From Nannocystis punicea (GTDB taxonomy: Bacteria; Myxococcota_A; Polyangia; Nannocystales; Nannocystaceae): a stretch of DNA of 64,000 nt. The stretch lies in the NCBI RefSeq assembly GCF_026965555.1, contig NZ_CP114040.1, positions 6,386,001-6,450,000 on the forward strand. Direction: 5' to 3'. Below, in pieces: positions 16,776-24,910 of this stretch (position 1 is the first letter of the stretch; each line of letters begins with the position of its first letter). A program made the position numbers and the translations under genes. The notes below the pieces were generated by a model, which was given only the letters and a program-made list of their open reading frames with translations, searched no databases and had not been told where the DNA came from.

Positions 16776-16805
16776 TTGCGCGGGGCATTGGGCCCGGCCT
16801 AAGGT
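16776..16805 (+). promoter_or_regulatory. Candidate promoter of the XylR-type regulator
   Basis: TTGCGC (16776-16781), an 18-bp spacer, and TAAGGT (16800-16805). The GTG start at 16814 is 8 bp downstream, so the transcript would have little or no leader. Confidence 0.35.
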
Positions 16806-16813
16806 CGCGAGGC

Positions 16814-18409
16814 GTGAGCGAGGAAGGCCCCTTCGTCGCGGCGGGCGACGACGACGCCCTGCGGTGGCCCGACAGCGCCGACCTGCTCAAGCACCTGCGC
16901 TTCTGGCCGCGCGACGGCCGGATCACTCTCGGCGACGAGCGCATGGTCCTGGTCCACGTCGGCGCCCTGGCGGCGCTGCGGCGCGAGCTCATCGCCGCGC
17001 TCGGCGTCACCCGGGCGCGGGCCGTGCTCACGCGCATGGGCTACGTCTCGGGCCAGCGCGACGGCGAGTACGCCCGCCGCGTCCGCGGCACCGCCAGCTA
17101 CTACGAGCTGTTCTCCGCCGGCCCGCAGCTGCACGCGCTCGAGGGCATGGTGTCCGTGCGCCCGCTCGAGGTGCAATTCGACATCGAGCGCGGCCACTAC
17201 CGCGGCGAGTTCGCCTGGCGCAGCTCGGCCGAGGTCGAGGCGCACCTCGACAGCGAGGGCCGCGCGGCCGAGCCGGTGTGCTGGACCCTGATCGGCTACG
17301 CCAGCGGCTTCACCACCGTCTTCATGGGCCGGCCGATCGTCTACCGCGAGGTCGCGTGTCGGGCCTGCGGCGCGCGGCACTGCCGGATCGTCGGGCGCCC
17401 GCTCGGCGACGGCCCCGTGCCGCCCGAGTTCGAGTTCCTGGCCACCCATCCCAACCCGGCCCCGAGCGCCGGCGGCACCGCCCCGGCCGCGACGCGCGAC
17501 GACGGTCCGGTCCTCGGCAGCGCCACCGGTCTGCGCGCCGCCTGGGCCCTCGTCGAGCGCGTCGCCGGATCCGAGCTGCCCGTCCTCCTCGAGGGCGAGG
17601 CCGGCGTCGGCAAGCGTCACCTCGCCCGCGCGGTGCACGACCGCAGCCGCCGCGCCGCCGGCCCGTTCGTGGTCGTCCGCGCCGGCGCCCTCGATCGCCC
17701 CGGCCTCGACGACGCCCTCGCGCGGGCCCGCGGCGGCAGCCTCCTGCTCGCCGACCTCGATCGCCTGACGCCTGACCTTCAGGACAGGTTGCTCCACGCC
17801 TTCGACGCCGGCGACTGCGACCTGCGCTGGCTGGCCAGCACCCGGCTCGACCTCCGGCGCGGCGGCCCCGTCCGCGACGAATTGGTGCAGCGCCTCGGCG
17901 CCTTCCCGATCTGGCTGCCGCCGCTGCGCGAGCGGCGAGAGGACATCCCGCTGCTGCTCGGCCGCTTCCTCGACCAGCAGGCGCGCGCGCTCGGCCGTCG
18001 CCTCGGCGGCGTCACCGAGGCGGCCAACAACGCCCTCCTCGATCACGACTACCCCGGCAACGTGCGCGAGCTGTGGGGCCGGGTCGCCCGCGCCGCGGTC
18101 CTCGTCGGCGACGACGAGCCGATCGATCGCGGCCACCTCTTCGGCGGCGACGAGGCTCCGCCCGCGCGGCTCGAGCTCGCGCCTGCCGGAATCCTGCAGC
18201 CCATCGGCAGCGCCGTCGACGGCGCCGCCCCGGGCGTCGACGATCTCATCGACGCCCTGCTCGATCGCCGCGCCGGCATCGAGGCGCTCGAGCAGGCCCT
18301 GATCCGCGGCGCGGTCGCCCGCGCCGGGGGCAACCTCGCCGCCGCCGCGCGCCTGCTCGGCCTCACGCGGCCGCAGCTCGCCTATCGCTTCCGCAAGACC
18401 GACGGCTGA
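16814..18409 (+). CDS. XylR_N/V4R/AAA+ regulator lacking the sigma-54 contact loop
   Basis: 531 residues from GTG 16814. Residues about 20-125 form an XylR_N-type sensor (GDERMVLVHVGALAALRREL, GYVSGQRDGEYARR). Residues about 130-200 form a V4R domain ending in the Cys-rich CRACGARHC, known in this family to sense small aromatic molecules. An AAA+ domain follows with Walker A GEAGVGK (261-267), but the GAFTGA loop and its flanking residues are absent. FVVVRAGALD runs almost directly into a degenerate Walker B (LLLADLD instead of hydrophobic-DE). The C-terminus has YPGNVRELWGR and a Fis-type helix-turn-helix (NLAAAARLLGLTRPQLAYRF). It can probably bind DNA and ligand but should not activate sigma-54 polymerase. 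Confidence 0.85.
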   Translation: MSEEGPFVAAGDDDALRWPDSADLLKHLRFWPRDGRITLGDERMVLVHVGALAALRRELIAALGVTRARAVLTRMGYVSGQRDGEYARRVRGTASYYELFSAGPQLHALEGMVSVRPLEVQFDIERGHYRGEFAWRSSAEVEAHLDSEGRAAEPVCWTLIGYASGFTTVFMGRPIVYREVACRACGARHCRIVGRPLGDGPVPPEFEFLATHPNPAPSAGGTAPAATRDDGPVLGSATGLRAAWALVERVAGSELPVLLEGEAGVGKRHLARAVHDRSRRAAGPFVVVRAGALDRPGLDDALARARGGSLLLADLDRLTPDLQDRLLHAFDAGDCDLRWLASTRLDLRRGGPVRDELVQRLGAFPIWLPPLRERREDIPLLLGRFLDQQARALGRRLGGVTEAANNALLDHDYPGNVRELWGRVARAAVLVGDDEPIDRGHLFGGDEAPPARLELAPAGILQPIGSAVDGAAPGVDDLIDALLDRRAGIEALEQALIRGAVARAGGNLAAAARLLGLTRPQLAYRFRKTDG

Positions 18410-18418
18410 GCCGCGTGC

Positions 18419-18724
18419 TCACGCGATCTGGCTGTAGCGCACGATCTGCGGCGGCGCGGCCAGCAGCGGCCCGAGCTTCTCGAGCACCACCCCCACGTGC
18501 GGGCTCGTCATGTGGGCGTCGACCGACTCGAGCCCGTCCCAGTGCTCGATCGTGATCAGCTGGTTCGGGTTCGACGATTGCTGGTGGACGGCGAAGCGGA
18601 GGTTGCCGGGCTGCGCGCGGCTGGTGCGCGCGAGCTCGCCGAGCAGGGCCGCGAGCTCGGCGGAGTGCTCCGGCCGGGCCTGGAGGGTGGCGACGACGTG
18701 GACGTGTTCGGTGGCGGTGGTCAT
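18419..18724 (-). CDS. ABM-family putative quinol monooxygenase
   Basis: 101 residues from ATG 18724; a GTG at 18730 is an alternative. The pattern is that of antibiotic biosynthesis monooxygenase (YgiN-like) proteins: HVVATLQARPEHSAEL, then AQPGNLRFAVHQ, then LITIEHWDGLESVDAHMTSPH and a final helix. These are small dimeric alpha-beta barrels acting on quinols or other aromatics without cofactor, though many are uncharacterised. The full expected length is present. It is convergent with the XylR-type regulator (9 bp between the stops), whose sensor domains belong to an aromatic-sensing family. A shared theme of aromatic metabolism is possible but rests on this proximity only. Confidence 0.85.
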   Translation of the reverse strand: MTTATEHVHVVATLQARPEHSAELAALLGELARTSRAQPGNLRFAVHQQSSNPNQLITIEHWDGLESVDAHMTSPHVGVVLEKLGPLLAAPPQIVRYSQIA

Positions 18725-18919
18725 GCCCACAAGCTGTCCGCCGGCAGCGCCGCTGTCATTTGCTCATATCGTCGAGCGCGCGGCCGGTGCGGGCCTCTCG
18801 ATCTCACCGGATGATGCACCTCTCGCGCATCGGCGCGCACGAGCCCGTCGCGCGTCGACGCGATCACGAATCGCCGCGCCGGCCCGCGTCGGGTGCGGCG
18901 CGGGCGTCGCGACCGCGTG

Positions 18920-19402
18920 TCAATTGAGCAGCTTGATCTCGGTCACGATCCCGCCCTCGACCGCGACCTCGAACTCGTTGAACGTCCCGTCGCACGCCGT
19001 CGTGGCCTGCACGTAGCGGCCGGTCTTCGGCCCGCTCGTGCAGCGGATGAAGGTGTGGAACAGGACCTCGCGTTCGCCGGCGGTCCGGCGCTGCGTGTCG
19101 GCCGGCGGGCCCCACGCCATGAACGCCGCGAACTCCTGCGAGCCGGCCTTGAGCTGGCCGCGCTTGGCCGCCGTGCGCTCCGCCTCGGGGAGCGCCTGCC
19201 ACCTGTCCCAAAGACCCTTGCTTTGGAGGAAGGTCTGCCGCTGGGCCTTCGGGACCTTGAGGTAGGCCGCGCGGTCCTCCGCGCTGTCGAGGTTCTGGTA
19301 GAAGCGCCGGTCGAGGCCGCGGAGGCGCTCGGGCGACGAGGCGCACGCGAGGGCGCCGCACACGAGCGTCCCCATGAGTGTACGAAAGATCGGGTGTGAC
19401 AT
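18920..19402 (-). CDS. Small lipoprotein, function unknown
   Basis: 160 residues from ATG 19402 (CAGG about 8 bp upstream). A signal peptide ends in the lipobox ALAC. The next 90 residues are charged and helical (DRRFYQNLDSAEDRAAYLKV, PKAQRQTFLQSKGLWDRWQ, LPEAERTAAKRG), resembling short lipoproteins of the GWxTD type, but no GWxTD is seen. The C-terminal 70 residues look beta-rich (EREVLFHTFIRCTSGPKTGRY), with two Cys that could pair. It is on the opposite strand to the FG-GAP lipoprotein; the 258 bp between the two starts hold no feature I can support. Confidence 0.7.
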   Translation of the reverse strand: MSHPIFRTLMGTLVCGALACASSPERLRGLDRRFYQNLDSAEDRAAYLKVPKAQRQTFLQSKGLWDRWQALPEAERTAAKRGQLKAGSQEFAAFMAWGPPADTQRRTAGEREVLFHTFIRCTSGPKTGRYVQATTACDGTFNEFEVAVEGGIVTEIKLLN

Positions 19403-19660
19403 CGGTACCTGCGGTTGGCGACGACCCGCGCGCGCGGTTCGTCGAGTGTGACGCGTCGACGGCGACGGCCGGCCCTGGCTTCTCGCGCGCGCGTCAACCG
19501 GCGGTAAACGACGAGCGCGCCGGCGTTCACAAAAGGGCTCCGCGTTCGTCGCGCCTCGTGTTCGGCCCGAGGACCGTCGTCGCAAGCGGACAAGCGCAGA
19601 AACAGCCCGGGGGGCCGCCGGGTTGATCGGCCCAGGGTCCTGTGATGATCTTCGCCGGCG

Positions 19661-22123
19661 ATGCAGCGAAGACTGTTGGGGCGGAGTTCGGGTTGGTTGT
19701 TGTGGTTCGTGGGCGCGGTCGGCTGCGGCGACTCGGGCGGCACCGTCACTGCCAGCGAAGGCGGCACTGCGACGACCACCGGCACCGGCACCGAGGGAAC
19801 CACCACCTCGCAGGATCCCACCACCGGCGTGCCCACCACCGGTCCCACCGGGGGCATGACCGCGAGCGACAGCATGACGGGCACCGCGACCGTCAGCACC
19901 GACAGCAGCACCACCGACGGGCTCACGAGCGACAGCAGCTCCACCACCAGCGGCGACGACCTGTGCGAGGGCGGCACCCTGTGCGGCCAGCCGGCCACCT
20001 GCTGTCCCGCCGGCAACGAGTGTCTCCTCGACAACTGCATGCCGCTGTGTGAAAGCGGCGTCTACTGCGGCGCCAGCCTCGACTGCTGCGCGATCGGCCA
20101 GGTCTGCTCCGGCGCCGAGTGCGTCATGCCCGGCGCGCCGTGCCAGGACTCCTACGACTGTCAGCCGGGCGAGTACTGCGAGCAGACCCTCGGCCAGTGC
20201 TTGCCGCAGCCCGACCCGCTGACCTGCGAGATCGTGCCCGAGTTCGACACTCTGAACGCGATCCCCGAGTGGGAGTGGACCGAGGAGGAGGTGTTCTCGA
20301 GCCCCGCGGTGGCCGACCTCGACGGCGACGGCACCCCCGAGGTCGTCATCAACACCACCCGCTACAAGGACTCCGACGATTACACCGTCGGCGTGATCAT
20401 CGTCCTCGACGGCGCCACCGGCCTCGAGAAGTTCCGCCTCGACCACGAGCCGGCCAACAACAAGTTCGGCTCGCAGGGCCGCACCACCGTCGCCGTCGGC
20501 GACGTCAGCGGCGACGGCCTGCCCGACATCGTCTACGCCGGCCGCGTCAGCGGCGGCAAGAGCCCGATCCACGCCGTCGACGGCATGGGCAACTGGCTGT
20601 GGACCTCGCACTCGGACAACGAGAACGCCATCTCGTCGACCACCCGGGTCGACAACGGCGGCGTCACCCTCGCCAACTTCGACGACGACGACCAGGCCGA
20701 GATCGTCATCGGCGCCACGCTGTTCGACCACGACGGCCGCGTCGTGTGGAACCTGAACAACAACGGCGGCATCGTCGGCTCGCCGGCCGACTACCAGGGC
20801 GGCCTCTCGGCGGTCGCCGACATGACGGGCGACGGCTACCCCGAGATCGTCAGCGGCAAGCAGGCCTGGTCGGTCGCCTGGACCCCCGGCGATCCGCCGA
20901 CCGTCGCAGTCACCCAGCTGTGGAACAACAACAACGGCGGCGACGGCTGGCCGGCGATCGCCGACCTCGATCAGAACGGCACCCCCGAGGTCGTCCTCGC
21001 CGCCAGCGGCAACGTGCGCGTGCTCGACGGCGCCACCGGCAAGCTGTGGTGCGGCGTCGATCCGACCGGCGTCATGTGCGAGATGAACGACGCCCTGCGC
21101 ACCCAGCCGCGGGCCGTCCCTGGCGGCGGTCTCGGCGGCCCGCCCACCGTCGCCGACTTCGACGGCGACGGCCGGCCCGAGCTCGCGGTCGCCGGCGCCT
21201 CGCGCTACACCGTCTTCGACCTCAACCGCGAGGGCGAGGAGATCGTCAAGCCCAACGGCGACCCGATGCCGGCGCTCGGCGCCATCTACCGTCGCTGGTC
21301 GGCCACCACCCAGGATCAGTCGTCGAACGCCACCGGCTCGTCGGTGTTCGACTTCCAGGGCGACGGCGCCGCCGAGGTCACCTACAACGACGAGTGCTAC
21401 GCCCGCGTCTACTCCGGCAAGGACGGCACCGTCCTCCTGCAGGTCGAGAACTCGAGCGCCACGGTCCACGAGTACCCGCTGGTCGTCGACGCCGACGCCG
21501 ACGGCAACTCGGAGATCCTCATGGTCGCCACCAACGTCGGCGGCTGCAACGCGCAGGGCTACCAGCAGCGCCGCGGCGTCTTCCTCTACGGCGACGCCGG
21601 CGACGGCTGGGTGCCGACGCGGCGCGTGTGGACGCAGCACACCTACCACGTCACCGGCACCACCTCGGCCGGCAACGTCCCGGCCAAGGAGGCCGACAAC
21701 TGGACCACGCCGGGCCTCAACAACTACCGGCAGAACGTCCAGGGCGAGGGCGTGTTCAACGCCCCCGACCTCACCGTCGAGCTCTCGATCGGCCTCGGCT
21801 TCTGCGCCGACCAGCTCGAGCTCATCGCCACCGTCCGCAACGAGGGCGCCCTCGGCGTGCCCGCCGGCGTCGCAGTCGACTTCTACCAGGGCCAGGACGC
21901 CACCGGCACCAAGCTCAGCATGGACCTCGTCACCACCATCCCGCTCCTGCCGGGCGGCTCGGAGAAGATCAAGCTGCTGGTCCAGGCCCCGCCGGGCGAC
22001 ATGCCGGCCGACTACTACGTCGAGGTCGACCTCGCCAGCCAGGGCGACGGCGAGATCGCCGAGTGCAACGAGGAGAACAACAGCGACCTCACCACCTCCG
22101 CCGCCTGCCCCGCGCCGGGCTGA
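19661..22123 (+). CDS. FG-GAP/VCBS-repeat lipoprotein with C-terminal CARDB-like domain
   Basis: 820 residues. The signal peptide ends in GAVGC. A Thr/Gly/Ser-rich linker of about 90 residues follows, then a Cys-rich knot (about 105-190). The main body is a beta-propeller of FG-GAP/VCBS units, each with a D-x-D-x-D-G calcium loop (VADLDGDGTPEVVI, VGDVSGDGLPDIVY, VADFDGDGRPELAV). The last 110 residues (APDLTVELSIGLGF, LIATVRNEGALGVPAGVAV, VDLASQGDGEIAECNEENN) match the CARDB adhesion-type pattern. An outer-surface adhesin or binding protein is likely, with no enzymatic motif. Two related FG-GAP lipoproteins lie at 53250-54542 and 56232-57482, without the CARDB part. Confidence 0.85.
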   Translation: MQRRLLGRSSGWLLWFVGAVGCGDSGGTVTASEGGTATTTGTGTEGTTTSQDPTTGVPTTGPTGGMTASDSMTGTATVSTDSSTTDGLTSDSSSTTSGDDLCEGGTLCGQPATCCPAGNECLLDNCMPLCESGVYCGASLDCCAIGQVCSGAECVMPGAPCQDSYDCQPGEYCEQTLGQCLPQPDPLTCEIVPEFDTLNAIPEWEWTEEEVFSSPAVADLDGDGTPEVVINTTRYKDSDDYTVGVIIVLDGATGLEKFRLDHEPANNKFGSQGRTTVAVGDVSGDGLPDIVYAGRVSGGKSPIHAVDGMGNWLWTSHSDNENAISSTTRVDNGGVTLANFDDDDQAEIVIGATLFDHDGRVVWNLNNNGGIVGSPADYQGGLSAVADMTGDGYPEIVSGKQAWSVAWTPGDPPTVAVTQLWNNNNGGDGWPAIADLDQNGTPEVVLAASGNVRVLDGATGKLWCGVDPTGVMCEMNDALRTQPRAVPGGGLGGPPTVADFDGDGRPELAVAGASRYTVFDLNREGEEIVKPNGDPMPALGAIYRRWSATTQDQSSNATGSSVFDFQGDGAAEVTYNDECYARVYSGKDGTVLLQVENSSATVHEYPLVVDADADGNSEILMVATNVGGCNAQGYQQRRGVFLYGDAGDGWVPTRRVWTQHTYHVTGTTSAGNVPAKEADNWTTPGLNNYRQNVQGEGVFNAPDLTVELSIGLGFCADQLELIATVRNEGALGVPAGVAVDFYQGQDATGTKLSMDLVTTIPLLPGGSEKIKLLVQAPPGDMPADYYVEVDLASQGDGEIAECNEENNSDLTTSAACPAPG

Positions 22124-22138
22124 TCGGCGCTTCCGGAG

Positions 22139-22252
22139 CATGTCCGGGAGGACATGCGCGAACGGGCATGCTCGCAAGAACATGCCTGTTCAAACATGCC
22201 CCGAAGGCCATCCATGAGGACTGCCCTTCGCAGTGGATGTCCTGAAGAACAG
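22139..22252. repeat. 14-bp CATG repeat array
   Basis: CATG at 22139, 22153, 22167, 22181 and 22195 and CATC at 22209 are each exactly 14 bp apart. The phase can be followed with more decay to about 22250. The first unit contains CATGTCC and GGACATG, which could pair as a stem with a 4-base loop. The array starts about 15 bp behind the stop of the FG-GAP gene. Confidence 0.85.
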
Positions 22253-22271
22253 GCCCACCCGGCCCGCACCG

Positions 22272-22475
22272 TCCGCCGCGCCGCAGCCCTCGCTCCCGGC
22301 CCGCGCTGCCCGCCGCGCCGCAGCTCTCGCTCCCGGCCTGCACTGCCCGCCGCGCCGCAGCTCTCGCTCCCGCACTGCCTGCCGCGCCGCAGCTCTCGCT
22401 CCCGCACTGCCTGCCGCGCCGCAGCTCTCGCTCCCGCACTGTCCGCCGCGCCGCAGCCCTCGCTCACGCCCCGAC
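22272..22475. repeat. 32/37-bp tandem repeat at a gene 3' end
   Basis: Six units. The marker CCGCGCCGCAG starts at 22276, 22313, 22350, 22382, 22414 and 22446, so the steps are 37, 37, 32, 32 and 32 bp. The three 32-bp units are almost identical, which points to recent expansion. Read on the minus strand, the first unit contains the stop codon of the reductase gene ending at 22464. Confidence 0.85.
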
Positions 22476-23363
22476 CAGAGCGGCCCGGTGCGCGCGCAGG
22501 AACTCGGCCGCGCTCGTCGGCCGCTGCCCCGTCAGCTGCTCCACCGCGTCGCTGACGACCGCCAGCGTCCCCTGGGCGGTCGCGCAGTCGAAGCCCACCA
22601 GCACGTCGGCCAGGACCGGCGGTAGCCCCTGGCCGATCATCCCCTCGCGCAGCTGCGCCGGCGTCACGTTCACGTGCTGCACCGGGCGCTCGCCGAGCTG
22701 CGACAGGATGGCCGCCAGCTGCGCCTGCGTCACCAGCTCCGGCCCCGTCACGTCGAGCACCCTGCTGCTCTCCTCCGCGCTCGCCAGGGCAGCCGCGGCC
22801 GCCCGCGCGCAGTCCTCCCGCGTCACGTAGCCGACCGCGCCCTCGCCGGCCGCGTTCACCAGCTGCCCGCTCGCCAGCGCCTGCGCCCCTGCCTGCAGCA
22901 GCGACTCCGTGTACAGGTTGTTGCGTAAAATCGTGGAGGACATCCCGCTGGCCGCCAGCGCCGCCTCGGACTCGCGGTGATCGACCGCCAGCCCGATCGG
23001 CGACTCCGGCCCCGGGTTCGTCAGCGACGTGTAGACCACGTGCCGCACCCCCGCGCGCCCGGCCGCCGCGATCGCCCGCGCGTGCTGGGCAATGCGGCGG
23101 CCCGGCTCCAGCACCGCGTCGGTGCTGATCAGCAGCAGCCGATCGACCCCTTCGAAGCTCGCGGCCAGGCCTTCCGGCGACGCGTCGAAGTCGACCTCGC
23201 GGACCTGCACCCCGCGCCCGGCCAGGTCGGCCAGCTTCGCGGGCGTGCGGCTGCCGGCGATCACGGAGCGCTCGCCGGCGGCGAGCAGCAGCTCGACCAC
23301 GCGCCGGCCGAGCTGGCCCGACGCGCCGGTGACGAGCAGAGTACGTTGCGATTGGTTCGTCAT
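22464..23363 (-). CDS. NmrA-like NAD(P)-dependent reductase, QorB type
   Basis: 299 residues from ATG 23363. The Rossmann start TLLVTGASGQLGRRVVELLL contains the T-G-x-x-G-x-x-G dinucleotide motif. ERSVIAGSRTPAKLADL then gives the Arg usual in NADP-binding NmrA/QorB proteins. The sequence VRHVVYTSLTNP and the ESEAALAASGMSSTILRNN region are typical of NAD(P)H:quinone oxidoreductase 2-like enzymes, where the substrate would be a quinone. Length is normal for the family. It is cytoplasmic and divergent from a LysR regulator (65 bp between the starts), a classical arrangement in which the regulator controls the divergent enzyme gene. Confidence 0.85.
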   Translation of the reverse strand: MTNQSQRTLLVTGASGQLGRRVVELLLAAGERSVIAGSRTPAKLADLAGRGVQVREVDFDASPEGLAASFEGVDRLLLISTDAVLEPGRRIAQHARAIAAAGRAGVRHVVYTSLTNPGPESPIGLAVDHRESEAALAASGMSSTILRNNLYTESLLQAGAQALASGQLVNAAGEGAVGYVTREDCARAAAAALASAEESSRVLDVTGPELVTQAQLAAILSQLGERPVQHVNVTPAQLREGMIGQGLPPVLADVLVGFDCATAQGTLAVVSDAVEQLTGQRPTSAAEFLRAHRAALVGA

Positions 23364-23370
23364 GCCGGCC

Positions 23371-23420
23371 AGTCTAGGCCGTTGCGAATTGGCGACAAGC
23401 AGCGACGGTGTCCTTATACT
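23371..23420. promoter_or_regulatory. Overlapping divergent promoters, reductase and LysR regulator
   Basis: Toward the reductase (minus strand): TTGTCG (23393-23398), 16-bp spacer, TAGACT (23371-23376). Toward the LysR gene: GCGACA (23392-23397), 17-bp spacer, TATACT (23415-23420), with the ATG 8 bp further on. The two -35 boxes overlap almost completely, so a regulator bound here could affect both genes. Confidence 0.45.
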
Positions 23421-23428
23421 GTTCCGAA

Positions 23429-24337
23429 ATGACAACAGTCGATCTCGACCGCCTCGCCCGCTTCGTCGCCGTCGTCGACACCGCCAGCTTCTCCGCCGCC
23501 GCGCGGCGACTCGGCCTGCCCAAGTCCTCGATCAGCCGCGGGATCGTCGGCCTCGAGCAGGCCATGGGCGTTCGCCTCCTGCATCGCACCACCCGGCGCG
23601 TCGCAGTCACCACCGCCGGCGCCGCCCTCTACGAGCGGACCGCCCCGCTCGTCGCCGCTCTCCAGCGCTCCCTCGCCGAGCTGCCCGAGCGCGAGGAGCA
23701 GCCTTCGGGCCGCCTGCGCGTCACCGCCACGGTCGACTTCGGCGCCGCGGTCCTGGCCGACATCGTCGCCCGCTTCGTCGCCCGCTACCCGAGCGTCGAG
23801 GTCGACATGCGGCTCGCCAACAACGTCGTCGACCTCGTCGCCGAGAGCATCGACGTCGCGTTCCGGATCGCCCGCCGCCCGCTCGGTGACGCCTCGTTCA
23901 CCGCGCGCAAGCTCGGCACCATCGACGTTCAGCTCTACGCCTCGCCGGCCTACCTCGCGCGGCGCGGCACCCCTCGCAACCAGCGCGAGCTCGCCGGCCA
24001 CGCGTGGGTCGCCTACCGCGGCGGCCCGGCCCTGCGCCTCGACGGCCCCGGCGAGGCGTTCGTCCTCAAGCCGAGCGGCCCGATCGTCTGCGACGACATG
24101 TCGTTCGCGCGCCAGGCCCTGCGCGCCGGCGTCGGCCTCGGCATCCTGCCCAACTTCTACGCCGAGCCCGACGTCGCCGCCGGCCTGCTGGTCCGCGTCC
24201 TCCCGCGCTGGACCACCCAGACCGGCGCCCTGTGGCTGATGTGCGCCGGCGGCAAGCACCTCCCGCGCAAGGTCAGCGCCTTCCGCGAGTTCGTGATCGA
24301 GGCCCTGCGCAGCGGCCCGTTCGCGGCCGCCGGCTGA
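23429..24337 (+). CDS. LysR-family transcriptional regulator
   Basis: 302 residues from ATG 23429, the usual LysR length. The N-terminal winged helix-turn-helix is typical: LARFVAVVDTASFSAAARRL, GLPKSSISRGIVGLE, then RLLHRTTRRVAVTTAG. A linker helix and a two-lobed periplasmic-binding-type effector domain follow (RLRVTATVDFGAAVLADIVA, VDLVAESIDVAFRIARRPLGD, LRAGVGLGILPNFYAEPDVA). The closest general type is the CrgA/DsdC-like branch that often controls a divergent oxidoreductase. The ligand cannot be read from the sequence. The transcript appears nearly leaderless. It ends 40 bp from the convergent cupin gene. Confidence 0.9.
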   Translation: MTTVDLDRLARFVAVVDTASFSAAARRLGLPKSSISRGIVGLEQAMGVRLLHRTTRRVAVTTAGAALYERTAPLVAALQRSLAELPEREEQPSGRLRVTATVDFGAAVLADIVARFVARYPSVEVDMRLANNVVDLVAESIDVAFRIARRPLGDASFTARKLGTIDVQLYASPAYLARRGTPRNQRELAGHAWVAYRGGPALRLDGPGEAFVLKPSGPIVCDDMSFARQALRAGVGLGILPNFYAEPDVAAGLLVRVLPRWTTQTGALWLMCAGGKHLPRKVSAFREFVIEALRSGPFAAAG

Positions 24338-24377
24338 CTCGCTGCAGACCGCGCCTCGCGTCTCACCGCATCGCCCA

Positions 24378-24836
24378 TCACCCGACGCGCGACGGGTACG
24401 GCGTCCCGTCGCGGTGCACAAACCCCTCCGGCGTCGCGCGCATGTCGATGTCGGGGTACTCCGCCTCGTCGCGCGCATCGTCGGTCCCGACCTCGAGCAC
24501 CACCGCCTCGACCGCGCCGCGGTTCTGCAGGTGGTGCCCGTTCGCCACCCCGTGGGGGAAGCCCGCGCAGTCGCCCGCGCGCAGCAGCGTCTCGCCCGCG
24601 TCCGTCACCAGCACCACCTCGCCCGCCAGCACGTAGACGAACTCGTCCTCGCGCGTGTGCCAGTGACGCTGGCTCGACCACGTCCCCGGGGCCAGATGGA
24701 GCAGGTTCACCCCGAACTGCGACAGCCCCGCCGCCGCGCCCAGCCGGACCCGCCGCCGCTCCATGCACGGCGCGTGGAACGGGGCCGGATAGCCGCTGCC
24801 GAACCGCGTCGGCGCCTCGTCGATGTCGATCTTCAT
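24378..24836 (-). CDS. Cupin-domain protein
   Basis: 152 residues. A single cupin barrel carries the first motif SSQRHWHTREDEFVYVLAGEV (the two His and the Glu as metal ligands) and a second motif GDCAGFPHGVANGHHLQNRG with a further His. The residues favour a bound divalent metal. The C-terminus (EYPDIDMRATPEGFVHRDGTPYP) resembles bacterial cupins annotated as putative sugar or mannose-6-phosphate-isomerase-like enzymes; the substrate is not clear. It is cytoplasmic. The divergent Smr gene begins 74 bp away. Confidence 0.85.
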   Translation of the reverse strand: MKIDIDEAPTRFGSGYPAPFHAPCMERRRVRLGAAAGLSQFGVNLLHLAPGTWSSQRHWHTREDEFVYVLAGEVVLVTDAGETLLRAGDCAGFPHGVANGHHLQNRGAVEAVVLEVGTDDARDEAEYPDIDMRATPEGFVHRDGTPYPSRVG

Positions 24837-24910
24837 GCTCGCTTGTTAGCACGGACGCGGCCGCACGCCTCGCCTTTCGCAGCGAACACCGCCTACACTG
24901 TCCGCGCCTC

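Noticed and set aside
22255..22475. Coding sequence through the 32/37-bp repeat
   Set aside because: Unit lengths of 32 and 37 bp shift the frame at each unit, so no frame is conserved.
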